Below are positions 8,947 to 17,184 of a DNA stretch of 64,000 nucleotides, one piece after another. The DNA comes from Sphaerochaetaceae bacterium (GTDB taxonomy: Bacteria > Spirochaetota > Spirochaetia > Sphaerochaetales > Sphaerochaetaceae). Under the pieces are notes generated by a model that saw only the letters and a list, made by a program, of their open reading frames with translations, was not told the DNA's origin and searched no databases. The stretch is from positions 41,455 to 105,454 of the forward strand of contig JAQQAI010000006.1 of assembly GCA_028532915.1 (NCBI GenBank), written 5' to 3'. Position numbers and translations under genes: made by a program. The stretch's first letter is position 1; each line of letters starts with the position of its first letter.

Positions 8947-9085
8947 CAAATTTTTAATGTGAATAAAATGCGATTAATTCCTGCATACAATAAGTTTTTG
9001 TTGATGTTTACGGGGTTTTGCACATTAAATTCATATATTAGAGATATAGAAGAATTAATCGTCCAAAAATAATAAAAATTTTTCG

Positions 9086-9114
9086 TTGACACCGTATATT
9101 GTATACCATATACT
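9086..9114 (+). promoter_or_regulatory. TTT operon promoter with an operator filling the spacer
   Basis: TTGACA (9086-9091), exactly 17 bases, then TATACT (9109-9114) form a near-consensus sigma-70 promoter. The spacer contains the palindrome GTATA-TTG-TATAC (9094-9106), identical to the copy in the gntR promoter. A repressor bound there would directly block RNA polymerase. Confidence 0.8.
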
Positions 9115-9166
9115 AAATCTGGAAAGAGGGTGCTTGAGCATCCTTAATTTTATCGGAGGTCTTTCA

Positions 9167-10135
9167 ATGAAAAAACTGATTTTGACTTTGACCATTCTTT
9201 TGGTCATCTCTTTCTCTGTCTTTGCACAGGGCGATGCTGAAGAAGCAGCGTTCCCCACAAAGCCGATCACTATTACTATTCCTGTTTCTGCAGGTGGTGG
9301 TACTGACCTGCTCGTTCGCGCAATGAGCGCACCGCTCAAAGAGATTCTCGGCCAGACAGTGAATGTTGTGAATAAGCCGGGTGCCGGTGGGGCTATCGGT
9401 TTTGCCGCAGGTGCTGCTGAAAAACCCGATGGGTACAATGTGACGGCTATGCTGGCAGAGCTTATCACTGTTACTCAGGTCGCAGATGTTAATTTCTCTT
9501 ATGAGAGCTTCATTCCTGTTGCCAACGTGAACAGCGAATGTGCAACACTCACAGTAAGGGCAGATGCTCCTTATGACACTCTCGAAGAGTTCGTTGAATA
9601 CGCCAAGGCTCATCCCGGTGAAATCTCTATCGGTAACAGCGGTATCGGCGGTATCTGGCACTTCATCGCTGCTGCTATCGCATCAAGCACAGGTGTCGAA
9701 GTCACTCACGTTCCTTTCGAAGGCGGCGGTACAGCTGTAACTGCTCTTGCAGGCGGTCACGTTGATGCAGTACCTGTGACTCCTCAGGAAGTCGAAGTTC
9801 AGGTAAAAGCAGGCAGAGCTAAGATCCTTGCTGTTCTTGCACCGGAAAGAGTCGCATCATTCCCTGATGTTCCTACCGCAAAAGAACTTGGCTATGAAGA
9901 TCTTATGTTCACCATCTTCAGAGGATTCGGTGTTCCTCTCGGAACTCCTGATTCAGTTGTTCAGACACTGAGCGATGCATTCGAAGAAGTCCTTCAGGAT
10001 CCTGCGATCATCGAGTTCATGGCTGAAAAACACTTCACCAAAGACTTTGTTCCAGGTCCTGAATTCGGCGAACAGATGGCTCGTGAAGAGAAGATCTACG
10101 CTGAGATGGCCCAGCAGCTTGGTCTGAGCAAGTAA
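9167..10135 (+). CDS. tctC: Tripartite tricarboxylate transporter substrate-binding protein
   Basis: 322 residues from the ATG at 9167, which has GGAGG 8 bases before it. A signal peptide ends near VFA-QG. Mature sequence begins FPTKPITITIPVSAGGGTDL, the hallmark of the Bug/TctC family, and continues with KPGAGGAIGF and NSGIGGIWHF, which line the carboxylate pocket in known Bug proteins. It binds a small carboxylate in the periplasm and delivers it to TctAB. A palindromic operator in its promoter ties it to the divergent GntR regulator. The ligand cannot be read; the downstream hydroxyacid dehydrogenase suggests a hydroxy or sugar acid. Confidence 0.93.
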   Translation: MKKLILTLTILLVISFSVFAQGDAEEAAFPTKPITITIPVSAGGGTDLLVRAMSAPLKEILGQTVNVVNKPGAGGAIGFAAGAAEKPDGYNVTAMLAELITVTQVADVNFSYESFIPVANVNSECATLTVRADAPYDTLEEFVEYAKAHPGEISIGNSGIGGIWHFIAAAIASSTGVEVTHVPFEGGGTAVTALAGGHVDAVPVTPQEVEVQVKAGRAKILAVLAPERVASFPDVPTAKELGYEDLMFTIFRGFGVPLGTPDSVVQTLSDAFEEVLQDPAIIEFMAEKHFTKDFVPGPEFGEQMAREEKIYAEMAQQLGLSK

Positions 10136-10161
10136 ACAGCTCAAATGCTATTGTAATAAGA

Positions 10162-10189
10162 GAGAGGCTCTCTGAAAAGGAGGCCTCTC
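10162..10189 (+). promoter_or_regulatory. Intercistronic hairpin between tctC and tctB
   Basis: GAGAGGC (10162-10168) pairs with GCCTCTC (10183-10189). No U-run follows directly, so it looks like an mRNA-stabilising or partial-termination hairpin that lets the binding protein be made in excess of the membrane subunits. Confidence 0.55.
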
Positions 10190-10212
10190 ATTCTATCTTA
10201 GGGAGTCCTAAC

Positions 10213-10656
10213 ATGGTTAAAATTAGTCGAATCCTGTCAGTGTCCGCTATTATTCTGGGCCTGTATGTGATTGTCGCAGCAAGTCAATTCCCCGAAGGCG
10301 CCGACGGCGTACCCGGTCCGGGGTTTTTTCCTGTAATTCTGGGAATAATGATCATCTTATTGTCGGTTCTGCAGTTGTTCAATACGAGAAAAGATAAGGA
10401 TGATGATACGAAATTCATGAACGAGGGAACCAGAAGAGTACTGATCTCCTGTGCCATCATCATCGGTTATCTTGTCGGGATGGAAGTTCTCGGTTTCATT
10501 GTCTCTACACCGATATTCCTCTTTTCCATCATGTGGTATTTCTCGGTCCGAAAAGTATCGACTCTGATTTCCATACCATTGGTGTCAACAGGAATCCTCT
10601 ATTTCGTGTTTTTGAAATTTTTATCGGTAAGCCTGCCCACCGGCTTATTCTTCTAA
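10213..10656 (+). CDS. tctB: Tripartite tricarboxylate transporter small membrane subunit
   Basis: 147 residues with four hydrophobic helices (about 8-24, 40-56, 76-95, 105-140). The loop SQFPEGADGVPGPGFFPVIL after the first helix is typical of TctB. It forms the inner-membrane complex with TctA and works with the binding protein encoded just upstream. It lies nine bases before tctA and in the same operon. Small subunits of this family diverge quickly, so the assignment rests on both the loop motif and the gene order. Confidence 0.9.
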   Translation: MVKISRILSVSAIILGLYVIVAASQFPEGADGVPGPGFFPVILGIMIILLSVLQLFNTRKDKDDDTKFMNEGTRRVLISCAIIIGYLVGMEVLGFIVSTPIFLFSIMWYFSVRKVSTLISIPLVSTGILYFVFLKFLSVSLPTGLFF

Positions 10657-10665
10657 GGAGTCAAC

Positions 10666-12156
10666 ATGTTTGTAGATGTACTACTTAACGTATTTTCGTG
10701 GGAAGTCCTGCTTGCCCTCGTCGGAGGAGTTACTGCCGGTATCGCGATCGGAGCCATGCCGGGACTGACTTCCACTATGGGTATCGCACTCTTGATGCCG
10801 CTTACTTTCCGTTTCGAGCCGGCTGTAGGTATGATGCTGCTCATAGGTGAGTTTGTCGGAGGTATCTACGGAGGGTCGATCACAGCGATTCTGATCAATA
10901 CCCCCGGGACATCTTCCGCAGCCGCAACGACGCTCGACGGTTATCCGATGACCAAAAGGGGAGAAGCTGCAAGAGCCTTGGGAATTTCGACGATCGCATC
11001 TTCCACCGGAGGTATGATCAGCGCTCTCATGCTTATTTTCATCGCCCCGACTTTAGCAAGTATGGCATTGGAATTCAGTGCACCCGAGACTTTCGCCCTT
11101 GCCTTCTTCGGTATCAGCATTATTTCAAGCATAAGCGGGAAATCACTGGTAAAAGGTCTTCTTGCCGGATTGCTTGGACTGATGCTTTCACTGATCGGAA
11201 TGGATAATATCTCGGGATTCTCCCGCTTCTCTTTCAATACGATCTTTCTGATGAACGGTCTGTCGTTCATTCCCGTCCTTGTAGGTCTGTTCGCGATGAG
11301 TCAATGTCTGTTGAGCGTCGAACAGTTGTATAACGACAATACGATTGATGCAAAGAATCTCAAAAGAGCAAAAATATCTTTGAAAGACTTTTTGAAAATT
11401 CTTCCGACAACCATTCGAAGCGGTATCACGGGAACATTGATCGGAATCATCCCCGGAGCGGGCGGTGATATCAGCGCCTTTGTCTCCTACGACATAGAAA
11501 AGAGGTTCTCCAAACATCCCGAAAAGTTCGGAACGGGGATTCCTGAAGGAATCGCCGCTCCCGAAGCATCGAACAACGGTACGACCGGAGGTGCTCTGAT
11601 ACCGCTGCTGACGCTGGGTATTCCCGGAGATTCGAACACAGCAGTCATGCTCGGGGCTCTGATGATGCATAATCTCGTTCCCGGCCCACAGCTGTTTGTT
11701 GAGCATGAACTTACAGTCAAGACCCTTTTCGCAGGTCTGTTCATCGCGAACCTTGTAATGCTGGTCCTCGGTCTGAGCAACGTGAAGAACTTCGTCAAGA
11801 TCGTGAACATCCCGAAAAAGGTACTCACTCCGATTGTCATGGTTCTCTGTGTTATCGGATCATTTGCAATCAACAGCAACTTCAACGATGTTATTGTCAT
11901 GTTCGTCTTCGGTGTGATCGGTTTCTTCCTGTGCAAAGGGGGCTTTCCTCTCTCTCCGATCGTTCTTGCACTTATTCTCGGGCCTATGGCGGAAGGAAAC
12001 CTCAGAAGATCACTGGTCATGAGTCACGGAAGCTACTCTATATTCTTCACCCGTCCGATAGCAGCAGTGTTCATCTTCATCTCGATCATTTCTCTGTTCT
12101 GGCCGATAGTGAAATCGCTGCGGCAGGAACATGCAAAAAGAAAGGAAGGCAGATGA
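10666..12156 (+). CDS. tctA: Tripartite tricarboxylate transporter large permease
   Basis: 496 residues with about 12 hydrophobic segments. Two family motifs are clear: GAMPGLTSTMGIALLMPLTF near the N-terminus and, in the second half, GIPGDSNTAVMLGALMMHNL followed by VPGP. These repeats line the substrate path in the TctA family. It imports a carboxylate using the ion gradient, with TctB and TctC. The stop codon overlaps the start of the 2-hydroxyacid dehydrogenase gene, showing translational coupling of uptake with metabolism. Confidence 0.95.
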   Translation: MFVDVLLNVFSWEVLLALVGGVTAGIAIGAMPGLTSTMGIALLMPLTFRFEPAVGMMLLIGEFVGGIYGGSITAILINTPGTSSAAATTLDGYPMTKRGEAARALGISTIASSTGGMISALMLIFIAPTLASMALEFSAPETFALAFFGISIISSISGKSLVKGLLAGLLGLMLSLIGMDNISGFSRFSFNTIFLMNGLSFIPVLVGLFAMSQCLLSVEQLYNDNTIDAKNLKRAKISLKDFLKILPTTIRSGITGTLIGIIPGAGGDISAFVSYDIEKRFSKHPEKFGTGIPEGIAAPEASNNGTTGGALIPLLTLGIPGDSNTAVMLGALMMHNLVPGPQLFVEHELTVKTLFAGLFIANLVMLVLGLSNVKNFVKIVNIPKKVLTPIVMVLCVIGSFAINSNFNDVIVMFVFGVIGFFLCKGGFPLSPIVLALILGPMAEGNLRRSLVMSHGSYSIFFTRPIAAVFIFISIISLFWPIVKSLRQEHAKRKEGR

Positions 12157-13109
12157 TGAAGATCGGTTTATCGCACAATCTGCCTCTCGATACTGTCGCT
12201 GATTATTTCGAAGGTATCGAGGTTATCACCCCTGACAGACCTCTGGAGGCGTTCACCACCGAGCAGCTGCACGGGATTCTGCCCGATCTCGATGCATTCA
12301 TCTGCATCGCTGACACCCCTTTCGGTAAAGAAGAGTTCGAGATAGCTGCAAAACTGAAATGCATAGGTAATCTCGGATCGGGGTTCAACAATGTCGATAT
12401 TGAGGAAGCTACATGCAGGAATATACCTGTGCTGAACACACCTGTTGCCGTCGTGAATCCCACTGCAGAAAATACCTTCTCTCTTATTCTCGGAATCACC
12501 AGAGCGACTGTCCGTTACGACAGGGACCTCAGGAAAGACGGGGTCTGTCCGAAAGAACTGCTCAGTTATAAAGATATGACCCTCTCGGGAAAAACTCTCG
12601 GTATCGTAGGCTACGGAAGAATCGGAAGAAAGGTAGGGGAACTCGCCTGTGCCTTCGGGATGAATGTGATTCACTTCGATCCTACCAGCAGTGACTCGGT
12701 CTCTCTCGAGCAGCTTCTTTCCAGCTCTGATGTAGTCACGCTGCATGCCCCGTATTCATCGAAGACGCACCATCTCATCAATAAACAGACTCTGTCGATG
12801 ATGAAAGAGAGCGCATATCTTATCAATGCCTCCCGCGGGGCTGTCGTTGAGGAGAATGCTCTCGTAGGAGCGCTCCGGAACAGAACGATCAGAGGAGCTG
12901 CTCTGGATGTGCACGAATTCGAACCGACTGTATCACAGCAGATAAGAGAGCTCGATAATATCGTCATCACCCCCCATATCTCGACGAATCTTGCAGAGGT
13001 AAGACTTGCGATGCTTCGGGAATTGGCACAGGGGATTCATACCTTTGTCAACACGAAGGAGCTTCCCCGAAATACCGTAAATAAGAAACAGTTACAAATC
13101 AAGGAGTAA
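12153..13109 (+). CDS. D-isomer-specific 2-hydroxyacid dehydrogenase family protein
   Basis: 318 residues from the ATG at 12153, which overlaps the tctA stop and has GGAAGG upstream; the open frame extends further 5' but into tctA. The NAD-binding Rossmann motif GIVGYGRIGRKVGELA is near residue 150, followed by HAPYSSKTHHLIN, NASRGAVVEENAL and the terminal His motif TPHIS. The family catalytic triad Arg/Glu/His is compatible with NASR, HEFEP and TPHIS. It should interconvert a 2-hydroxy acid and a 2-keto acid using NAD(P)H. Its coupling to the TTT transporter suggests it acts on the imported compound; glyoxylate, hydroxypyruvate or phosphoglycerate-type substrates are possible. Confidence 0.9.
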   Translation: MMKIGLSHNLPLDTVADYFEGIEVITPDRPLEAFTTEQLHGILPDLDAFICIADTPFGKEEFEIAAKLKCIGNLGSGFNNVDIEEATCRNIPVLNTPVAVVNPTAENTFSLILGITRATVRYDRDLRKDGVCPKELLSYKDMTLSGKTLGIVGYGRIGRKVGELACAFGMNVIHFDPTSSDSVSLEQLLSSSDVVTLHAPYSSKTHHLINKQTLSMMKESAYLINASRGAVVEENALVGALRNRTIRGAALDVHEFEPTVSQQIRELDNIVITPHISTNLAEVRLAMLRELAQGIHTFVNTKELPRNTVNKKQLQIKE

Positions 13110-13111
13110 TT

Positions 13112-14047
13112 ATGGTTGATCTTAGTTCATATTTCACATTCGGCATCAGTGTAGGCCTGCTGTATCCTGAAGCCGCACTCAGCGCTGAACGTCAGCTCAG
13201 TGCTTTTACGAAAACGGCTCAGCTGCCGCACTACGAATCTCTCGAAGCTATCTTGTCCGATGAGCCTTCCATCAGGAAAGCGCAGATAGAGATCGCGAAA
13301 GAAGAAGGGAAAATCATCAATTACAATTTTCCTCCCGAATTTCAGGTGCCGGGACAGTTCGATCCCTCAAGCGAGAATCCCCTGTACAGAAAAAGTGCTC
13401 TTGAAAGAGCTAAGACGCAGGTCGATTATGCATATGAAGCCGGTTCGAAGGTGATCGGAATGACCAGCGGGATCGATCACGGTGAAGAAAACCGCGAACA
13501 GTCTCTAATCTATTTCAAAGAATACATGGTTGCTTTGGCTGACTATGCAAAACAGGCCGGTATCGTACTGACTCTCGAACCTGTAGAGAGGGGAGTGTTC
13601 AAAAACCTGCTATTAGGGCCTACAGAAGAGATATCTGCTTTCGTCAAGATGATGAATGATGAAGGCCATGATAATGTCGCAGTCCTTTTCGATACGGCCC
13701 ATATGCCGCTGATGAAAGAAGACCCGATAACAGCTGTAAGAATTGCACACGAAGTAGGGATCGGCCATATTCATATCGGAAATGCCATTGTCTCAAATAA
13801 GAACAATCCGCTATACGGTCATACTCATCCCCCCATCGGGATCATGGACGGAGAGTATGACTTCTCGGATGTTGCCCTGTTCTTCAAAGAACTCGTTGAC
13901 CTCGGGTATTTGAGCAAAGAAAAGACGACACGGAAGAAATGTCTTTCTCTTGAGATGACAGGGTATCCCGGAGTATCACCGGAGCTCTCTGCCATGGTTG
14001 CATATGAAAAGATCGCCTCTGCCTGGCAGATGGTACTCGAAAGCTGA
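13112..14047 (+). CDS. Sugar phosphate isomerase/epimerase family protein (TIM barrel)
   Basis: 311 residues of the xylose-isomerase-like TIM-barrel family. Probable metal ligands are the Glu of TLEPVERG, the Asp and His of LFDTAHMP, the His of GHIHIGNA and the Glu of SLEMTGYPG. The gene starts two bases after the dehydrogenase stop codon and is the last gene of the TTT operon; a strong terminator follows at 14109. It should isomerise or epimerise a sugar or sugar acid that enters through the TTT system. A second member of the same superfamily sits in the TRAP operon (19254-20078), so the two modules may handle related compounds. Confidence 0.85.
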   Translation: MVDLSSYFTFGISVGLLYPEAALSAERQLSAFTKTAQLPHYESLEAILSDEPSIRKAQIEIAKEEGKIINYNFPPEFQVPGQFDPSSENPLYRKSALERAKTQVDYAYEAGSKVIGMTSGIDHGEENREQSLIYFKEYMVALADYAKQAGIVLTLEPVERGVFKNLLLGPTEEISAFVKMMNDEGHDNVAVLFDTAHMPLMKEDPITAVRIAHEVGIGHIHIGNAIVSNKNNPLYGHTHPPIGIMDGEYDFSDVALFFKELVDLGYLSKEKTTRKKCLSLEMTGYPGVSPELSAMVAYEKIASAWQMVLES

Positions 14048-14108
14048 TTTTGATACTCTCTGCAAAAAAGTTCCATTGAGGTTATGTGCAGCGAGTGTGA
14101 TGAAAGAC

Positions 14109-14151
14109 TTCGGGGAGGTTGTGTTACTGCACGACATCCCCGAAACTTTTT
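14109..14151 (+). terminator. Rho-independent terminator of the TTT operon
   Basis: A 15-base arm (14109-14123) pairs with 14130-14144 with one mismatch and one G-U pair around a TTACTG loop. ACTTTTTG follows. It lies 60 bases after the last gene and before the convergent regulator. Confidence 0.85.
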
Positions 14152-14308
14152 GAGTGAGCCGGCAGTCGGTCATTCGGAATATGACCAGATCTTTCCATGC
14201 ACCGGAATTCACAAGCACCATCAAAAAAAAGATGGATTGAACTTTTCCTGCATGGGGGAAAAGTGAGCGAAGTGATGCTTTTATCTTCCGATTTGAAAAA
14301 AAGAACGG

Positions 14309-15388
14309 TCAGTATTCCTTTATTGTGAAGGGATGTTCTACCTTGAAATGGGACGTATTCCATTTACCGACCATTCCCATCAGCAGTTCTGTGACGAGCT
14401 TTCCATATTCAAACGCGTCCTGTACTGCCGAAGCGATCAGCTCGGAATCCCTGAGCATTCCGACATCATCAAAATTCACGAACAGTGGGCGATGTTTCTT
14501 CTCTATCATCGGCCGTATTGCAGCCATCGTACCGATAAGGATATCGGCGTTAACCGCAAGAATGCCGTCGACCTTACCGGCTTTGATTTTCTGTGCGATC
14601 TGCACCGCATTCTCTTTTTTGATGATCGACTGCATGGTGCTGATGCGATGAAGATGGTCTTCGGGTCTGGCGAATCCATGTTTTTTCAGAGTGTCGATGA
14701 ATCCTGACTCCCGTTCGGCGAATGATGATGCGTATAGATGTGTGAGGCAGACGGGATGTTCGCATCCCCGTTCCAGCAGCTTCCCGGTCAGCATGCAGGA
14801 AGTCTCATAATCATTCGATATGACATAGTTGGAGTTAGTCTTGTCAAGATAACGGTCGAAGAATATGTAGGGGAGGTCTGTCTGTTCGGCAGCATGGAGT
14901 ATTCTCAGGTTGTTCCGAAGATATTCTTCCTTCGTCTTCATACTCATAGGAACGAAGATGAGACCCGATACATGGCGTGATGAGAGTGACCGGATATACT
15001 GTTCCGTTTCCGAGAAGTCTCCGTGATGGGTGCCGACTATCAGATGACGCTGCTGCTGTTCTGCAGCGCTGCTGATTCCCTGAAGTGCTTTCGTCCAGAA
15101 GTAGGGTGAGGGGAATTCATGCAGGATGATGGCGATGTCACCGTTTTCCTGCTCTATACAATCCCATTTGCTTCTTGGAAGTATGACCGTTCCCTTTCGG
15201 GCCGTCCTGCTGATGTATCCTCTTTCGACCATCGAAGAGAGTGCTCTGTCAATCGTTACGCCTGAGGTACCGAACTCGCCGGCGAGTTCTTTTGTTCCGG
15301 GGATGATCGTGCCTGTCTTGTAGAATCCGTTTTGAATCCTTCTGATCAGTTCACTTTCAATTTTCTTGTAAAGGTATTCTTTGGCCAT
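14309..15388 (-). CDS. GntR-type regulator with LacI/PBP-like sensor domain
   Basis: 359 residues. Residues 1-72 are a GntR winged helix (LAGEFGTSGVTIDRALSSMV, ERGYISRTARKGTVIL). The rest is a periplasmic-binding-protein-like sensor as in LacI and AraR: DIAIILHEF, then GLIFVPMS, VISNDYETSC, DGILAVNADILIG, FVNFDDVGML. This AraR-type hybrid is known for sugar-responsive repressors. It has AAGGAT before the ATG at 15388 and a TATAAT at 15412-15407. It diverges from the TRAP operon, so it probably controls it; repeated AATAAAC half-sites in the shared region support that. Confidence 0.88.
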   Translation of the reverse strand: MAKEYLYKKIESELIRRIQNGFYKTGTIIPGTKELAGEFGTSGVTIDRALSSMVERGYISRTARKGTVILPRSKWDCIEQENGDIAIILHEFPSPYFWTKALQGISSAAEQQQRHLIVGTHHGDFSETEQYIRSLSSRHVSGLIFVPMSMKTKEEYLRNNLRILHAAEQTDLPYIFFDRYLDKTNSNYVISNDYETSCMLTGKLLERGCEHPVCLTHLYASSFAERESGFIDTLKKHGFARPEDHLHRISTMQSIIKKENAVQIAQKIKAGKVDGILAVNADILIGTMAAIRPMIEKKHRPLFVNFDDVGMLRDSELIASAVQDAFEYGKLVTELLMGMVGKWNTSHFKVEHPFTIKEY

Positions 15389-15455
15389 GCTGTTTATCCT
15401 TGCTTTATTATACCAAGCAATTTGAATTAAATATATAAAAATATAAAAAAAACAG

Positions 15456-15569
15456 GTTTATTAGTTTTATTTATGGTATTTAGTACCGATTAAAATTGTA
15501 GAATTAATCGTTGACACCTGAAATAAACCATAATACAATAGTTTTAAAAGGTAATAAACTAAGTTTATT
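15456..15569. promoter_or_regulatory. Repeated AATAAAC/GTTTATT half-sites before the TRAP operon
   Basis: The heptamer occurs as GTTTATT at 15456-15462, AATAAAC at 15522-15528 (inside the promoter spacer), and as an inverted pair AATAAAC-TAA-GTTTATT at 15553-15569 just after the transcription start. The arrangement fits several sites for a dimeric repressor, most likely the divergent GntR-LacI hybrid. The last site would block elongation from the promoter. Confidence 0.6.
15511..15539 (+). promoter_or_regulatory. TRAP operon promoter
   Basis: TTGACA (15511-15516), 17 bases, TACAAT (15534-15539). This is a near-consensus sigma-70 promoter, with one candidate operator half-site in the spacer and an inverted repeat about 14 bases downstream. 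Confidence 0.8.
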
Positions 15570-15604
15570 TAGGTTGTGATTACCAGAAACTAAAGGAGAG
15601 ACGT

Positions 15605-16600
15605 ATGAAAAGAAACGTTATACTCGTATTGGTCTGTGCGCTGACCATCCTGTTTTCAGCCAGCGTGTTCGCATCGGGACAAACCGAGGGCGCCGGCAAA
15701 GTGACGACATTGAAAATCTCGACGAATCATTCGGAGGCAACACCTGCTTCCAAGGGTCTTGCTGTATTTGCTTCGGAGATTGAAGAGCTGACTGAAGGAT
15801 CTGTGAAAGGGGAGATCTTCTACAGTTCGGTGCTTGGTTCAGAACGTGAAGTCATGGAGCAGCTGAAGGTCGGAGCCGTGGATCTCACTCATGTATCTGC
15901 AGGATTCTTAAGTGCTTTCGTACCCATAGTCGATGTCTTCAATGTACCGTATGTATTCAGATCAGGAGAACACTACTGGAACGTACTCACAGGTGAAGTA
16001 GGTGCTGAAATCATCCAGGCTATTGAAGATGCCGGATACAAGTTCCTTTATTGGGAAGAATCGGGGTCTCGATCCTTCTACAATAATGTAAGACCTATCT
16101 ATACCCCCGATGATGTCAAAGGATTGAAGATCCGTGTCATGGGATCAGAAGTAATGCTCGAGACAATGACTACTTTAGGTGCGAATCCGACAACGACAGC
16201 CTTCGCAGAAGTATATAATGCCCTGCAGACAGGTGTTATCGACGGTGCCGAGAACAACTCCATCAGTGTTTCGAGTATGAAGCACAACGAAGTTGCAAAA
16301 TACTATTCACTGAATGAACATATGAGAATTCCTGATCTGGTACTCATGAGCACCGACAGCTGGAATGCTCTCAGCGATGCACAGAAGGATGCCTTCCTTG
16401 ATGCTGCACAGACAGCACAGGATTTCGTGATCGAAGAGTGGAACAGACAGGAATCTGCCGCTTATGATATCATCCGCGAGACCACCGAGATCAATGAAGT
16501 TGTCGACAAGACTATCTGGGTTGATGCTGTAGCTGAACTTCATGAAAAGCTGTCACCTAAATTCGGCGGTATGATCGAAAAGATCAAGGCAGTGCAGTAA
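15605..16600 (+). CDS. dctP: TRAP transporter substrate-binding protein (DctP family)
   Basis: 331 residues with a signal peptide ending near VFA-SG. The mature protein has the DctP core: KISTNHSEATPASKGLAVFA, then GDL-like helices, a central NNVRPIYTPDDVKGLKIRVM segment with the Arg that pairs with the substrate carboxylate, and EVYNALQTGVIDGAENN, a strong family signature. It captures an organic acid in the periplasm for DctQM. GGAGAGACGT before the start gives a good ribosome site. It heads the TRAP operon downstream of a GntR-LacI regulator. Neighbouring KduI/IolB and TIM-barrel genes suggest a uronate, inositol-derived or similar sugar acid. Confidence 0.94.
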   Translation: MKRNVILVLVCALTILFSASVFASGQTEGAGKVTTLKISTNHSEATPASKGLAVFASEIEELTEGSVKGEIFYSSVLGSEREVMEQLKVGAVDLTHVSAGFLSAFVPIVDVFNVPYVFRSGEHYWNVLTGEVGAEIIQAIEDAGYKFLYWEESGSRSFYNNVRPIYTPDDVKGLKIRVMGSEVMLETMTTLGANPTTTAFAEVYNALQTGVIDGAENNSISVSSMKHNEVAKYYSLNEHMRIPDLVLMSTDSWNALSDAQKDAFLDAAQTAQDFVIEEWNRQESAAYDIIRETTEINEVVDKTIWVDAVAELHEKLSPKFGGMIEKIKAVQ

Positions 16601-16636
16601 GATTTCTATCTGAAAGATCAATCTGTAACACAAGAT

Positions 16637-16657
16637 GGTGGGACATTCTGTCCCGCC
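16637..16657 (+). promoter_or_regulatory. Intercistronic hairpin between dctP and dctQ
   Basis: GGTGGGACA (16637-16645) pairs with TGTCCCGCC (16649-16657) around a TTC loop, with one G-U pair; TTCTTTTC follows. It probably trims or protects the mRNA so that the binding protein exceeds the permease. The tctC-tctB gap has a similar element. Confidence 0.65.
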
Positions 16658-16677
16658 TTCTTTTCGGAGGGTAATTA

Positions 16678-17184
16678 ATGAAATATCTCACACGATTTCT
16701 CGATTTCGTGATGAAGGCAATAGGGTGGTTTCTGATCGGAGTTCTGGGTGTGATGACGGTGGTACTGGTACTGTCTGTGCTGAGCCGCTACTTCTTCGGA
16801 TTCTCGATTCACTGGTCCGATCCCCTTGCAAGATACGGGCAGGTGTGGATCATGCTTCTCGGATCGACACTGGCTTTGAGAAAAGGGATGCACATCGGTG
16901 TGGATAACTTTGTGAATAAGCTTCCCGAGAAGATCCGGGTATGGGTTCTCCGCTTCAATCTTGCCCTGATTCTCGTGTTCTCTATTACGATGACAAAAGA
17001 AGGATTCAACCTGATCTCCATTGCCGAAGGTCAGATCATTCCGGAGATGGGAATTCCCATGAAATATATCTACTACATGATTCCGGTAGCCGGGGCCCTG
17101 CTGGTTCTGACCAGTATCGAACTGCTGCTGAACAGGGATGTCCGTTCTATAACAACAGCAGAAGGAGAGGAACACGATGATTAG
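16678..17184 (+). CDS. dctQ: TRAP transporter small permease (DctQ family)
   Basis: 168 residues with four hydrophobic segments. The motif W.DPLARYGQVWIMLLGSTLALRKGMHIGVD (here broken into SDPLARYGQVWIMLLGS and RKGMHIGVD) is the DctQ hallmark. It supports the large permease in the inner membrane. GGAGGG lies 9 bases upstream. It overlaps the next gene by 8 bases. Function follows from the family and from gene order. Confidence 0.93.
   Translation: MKYLTRFLDFVMKAIGWFLIGVLGVMTVVLVLSVLSRYFFGFSIHWSDPLARYGQVWIMLLGSTLALRKGMHIGVDNFVNKLPEKIRVWVLRFNLALILVFSITMTKEGFNLISIAEGQIIPEMGIPMKYIYYMIPVAGALLVLTSIELLLNRDVRSITTAEGEEHDD

Larger units (their letters stand above)
8829..9166. other. Divergent regulatory region between the GntR gene and the TTT operon
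   Basis: This 338-base gap contains two promoter/operator pairs (8914-8946 reverse and 9086-9114 forward, listed separately), then a 5' leader of about 45 bases ahead of tctC. The roughly 140 bases between the two promoters are AT-rich; I see no gene in them. Confidence 0.6.

Noticed and set aside
11931..12152. N-terminal extension of the 2-hydroxyacid dehydrogenase
   Set aside because: It overlaps tctA and the conserved dehydrogenase start is at MMKIGLSH, with a ribosome site just before it.
14218..14264. Two more hairpins (CCATC/GATGG and CTTTTCC/GGAAAAG) as terminators of the reverse-strand regulator
   Set aside because: Short stems, no U-run on the correct strand; chance pairing in an AT-rich gap is likely.
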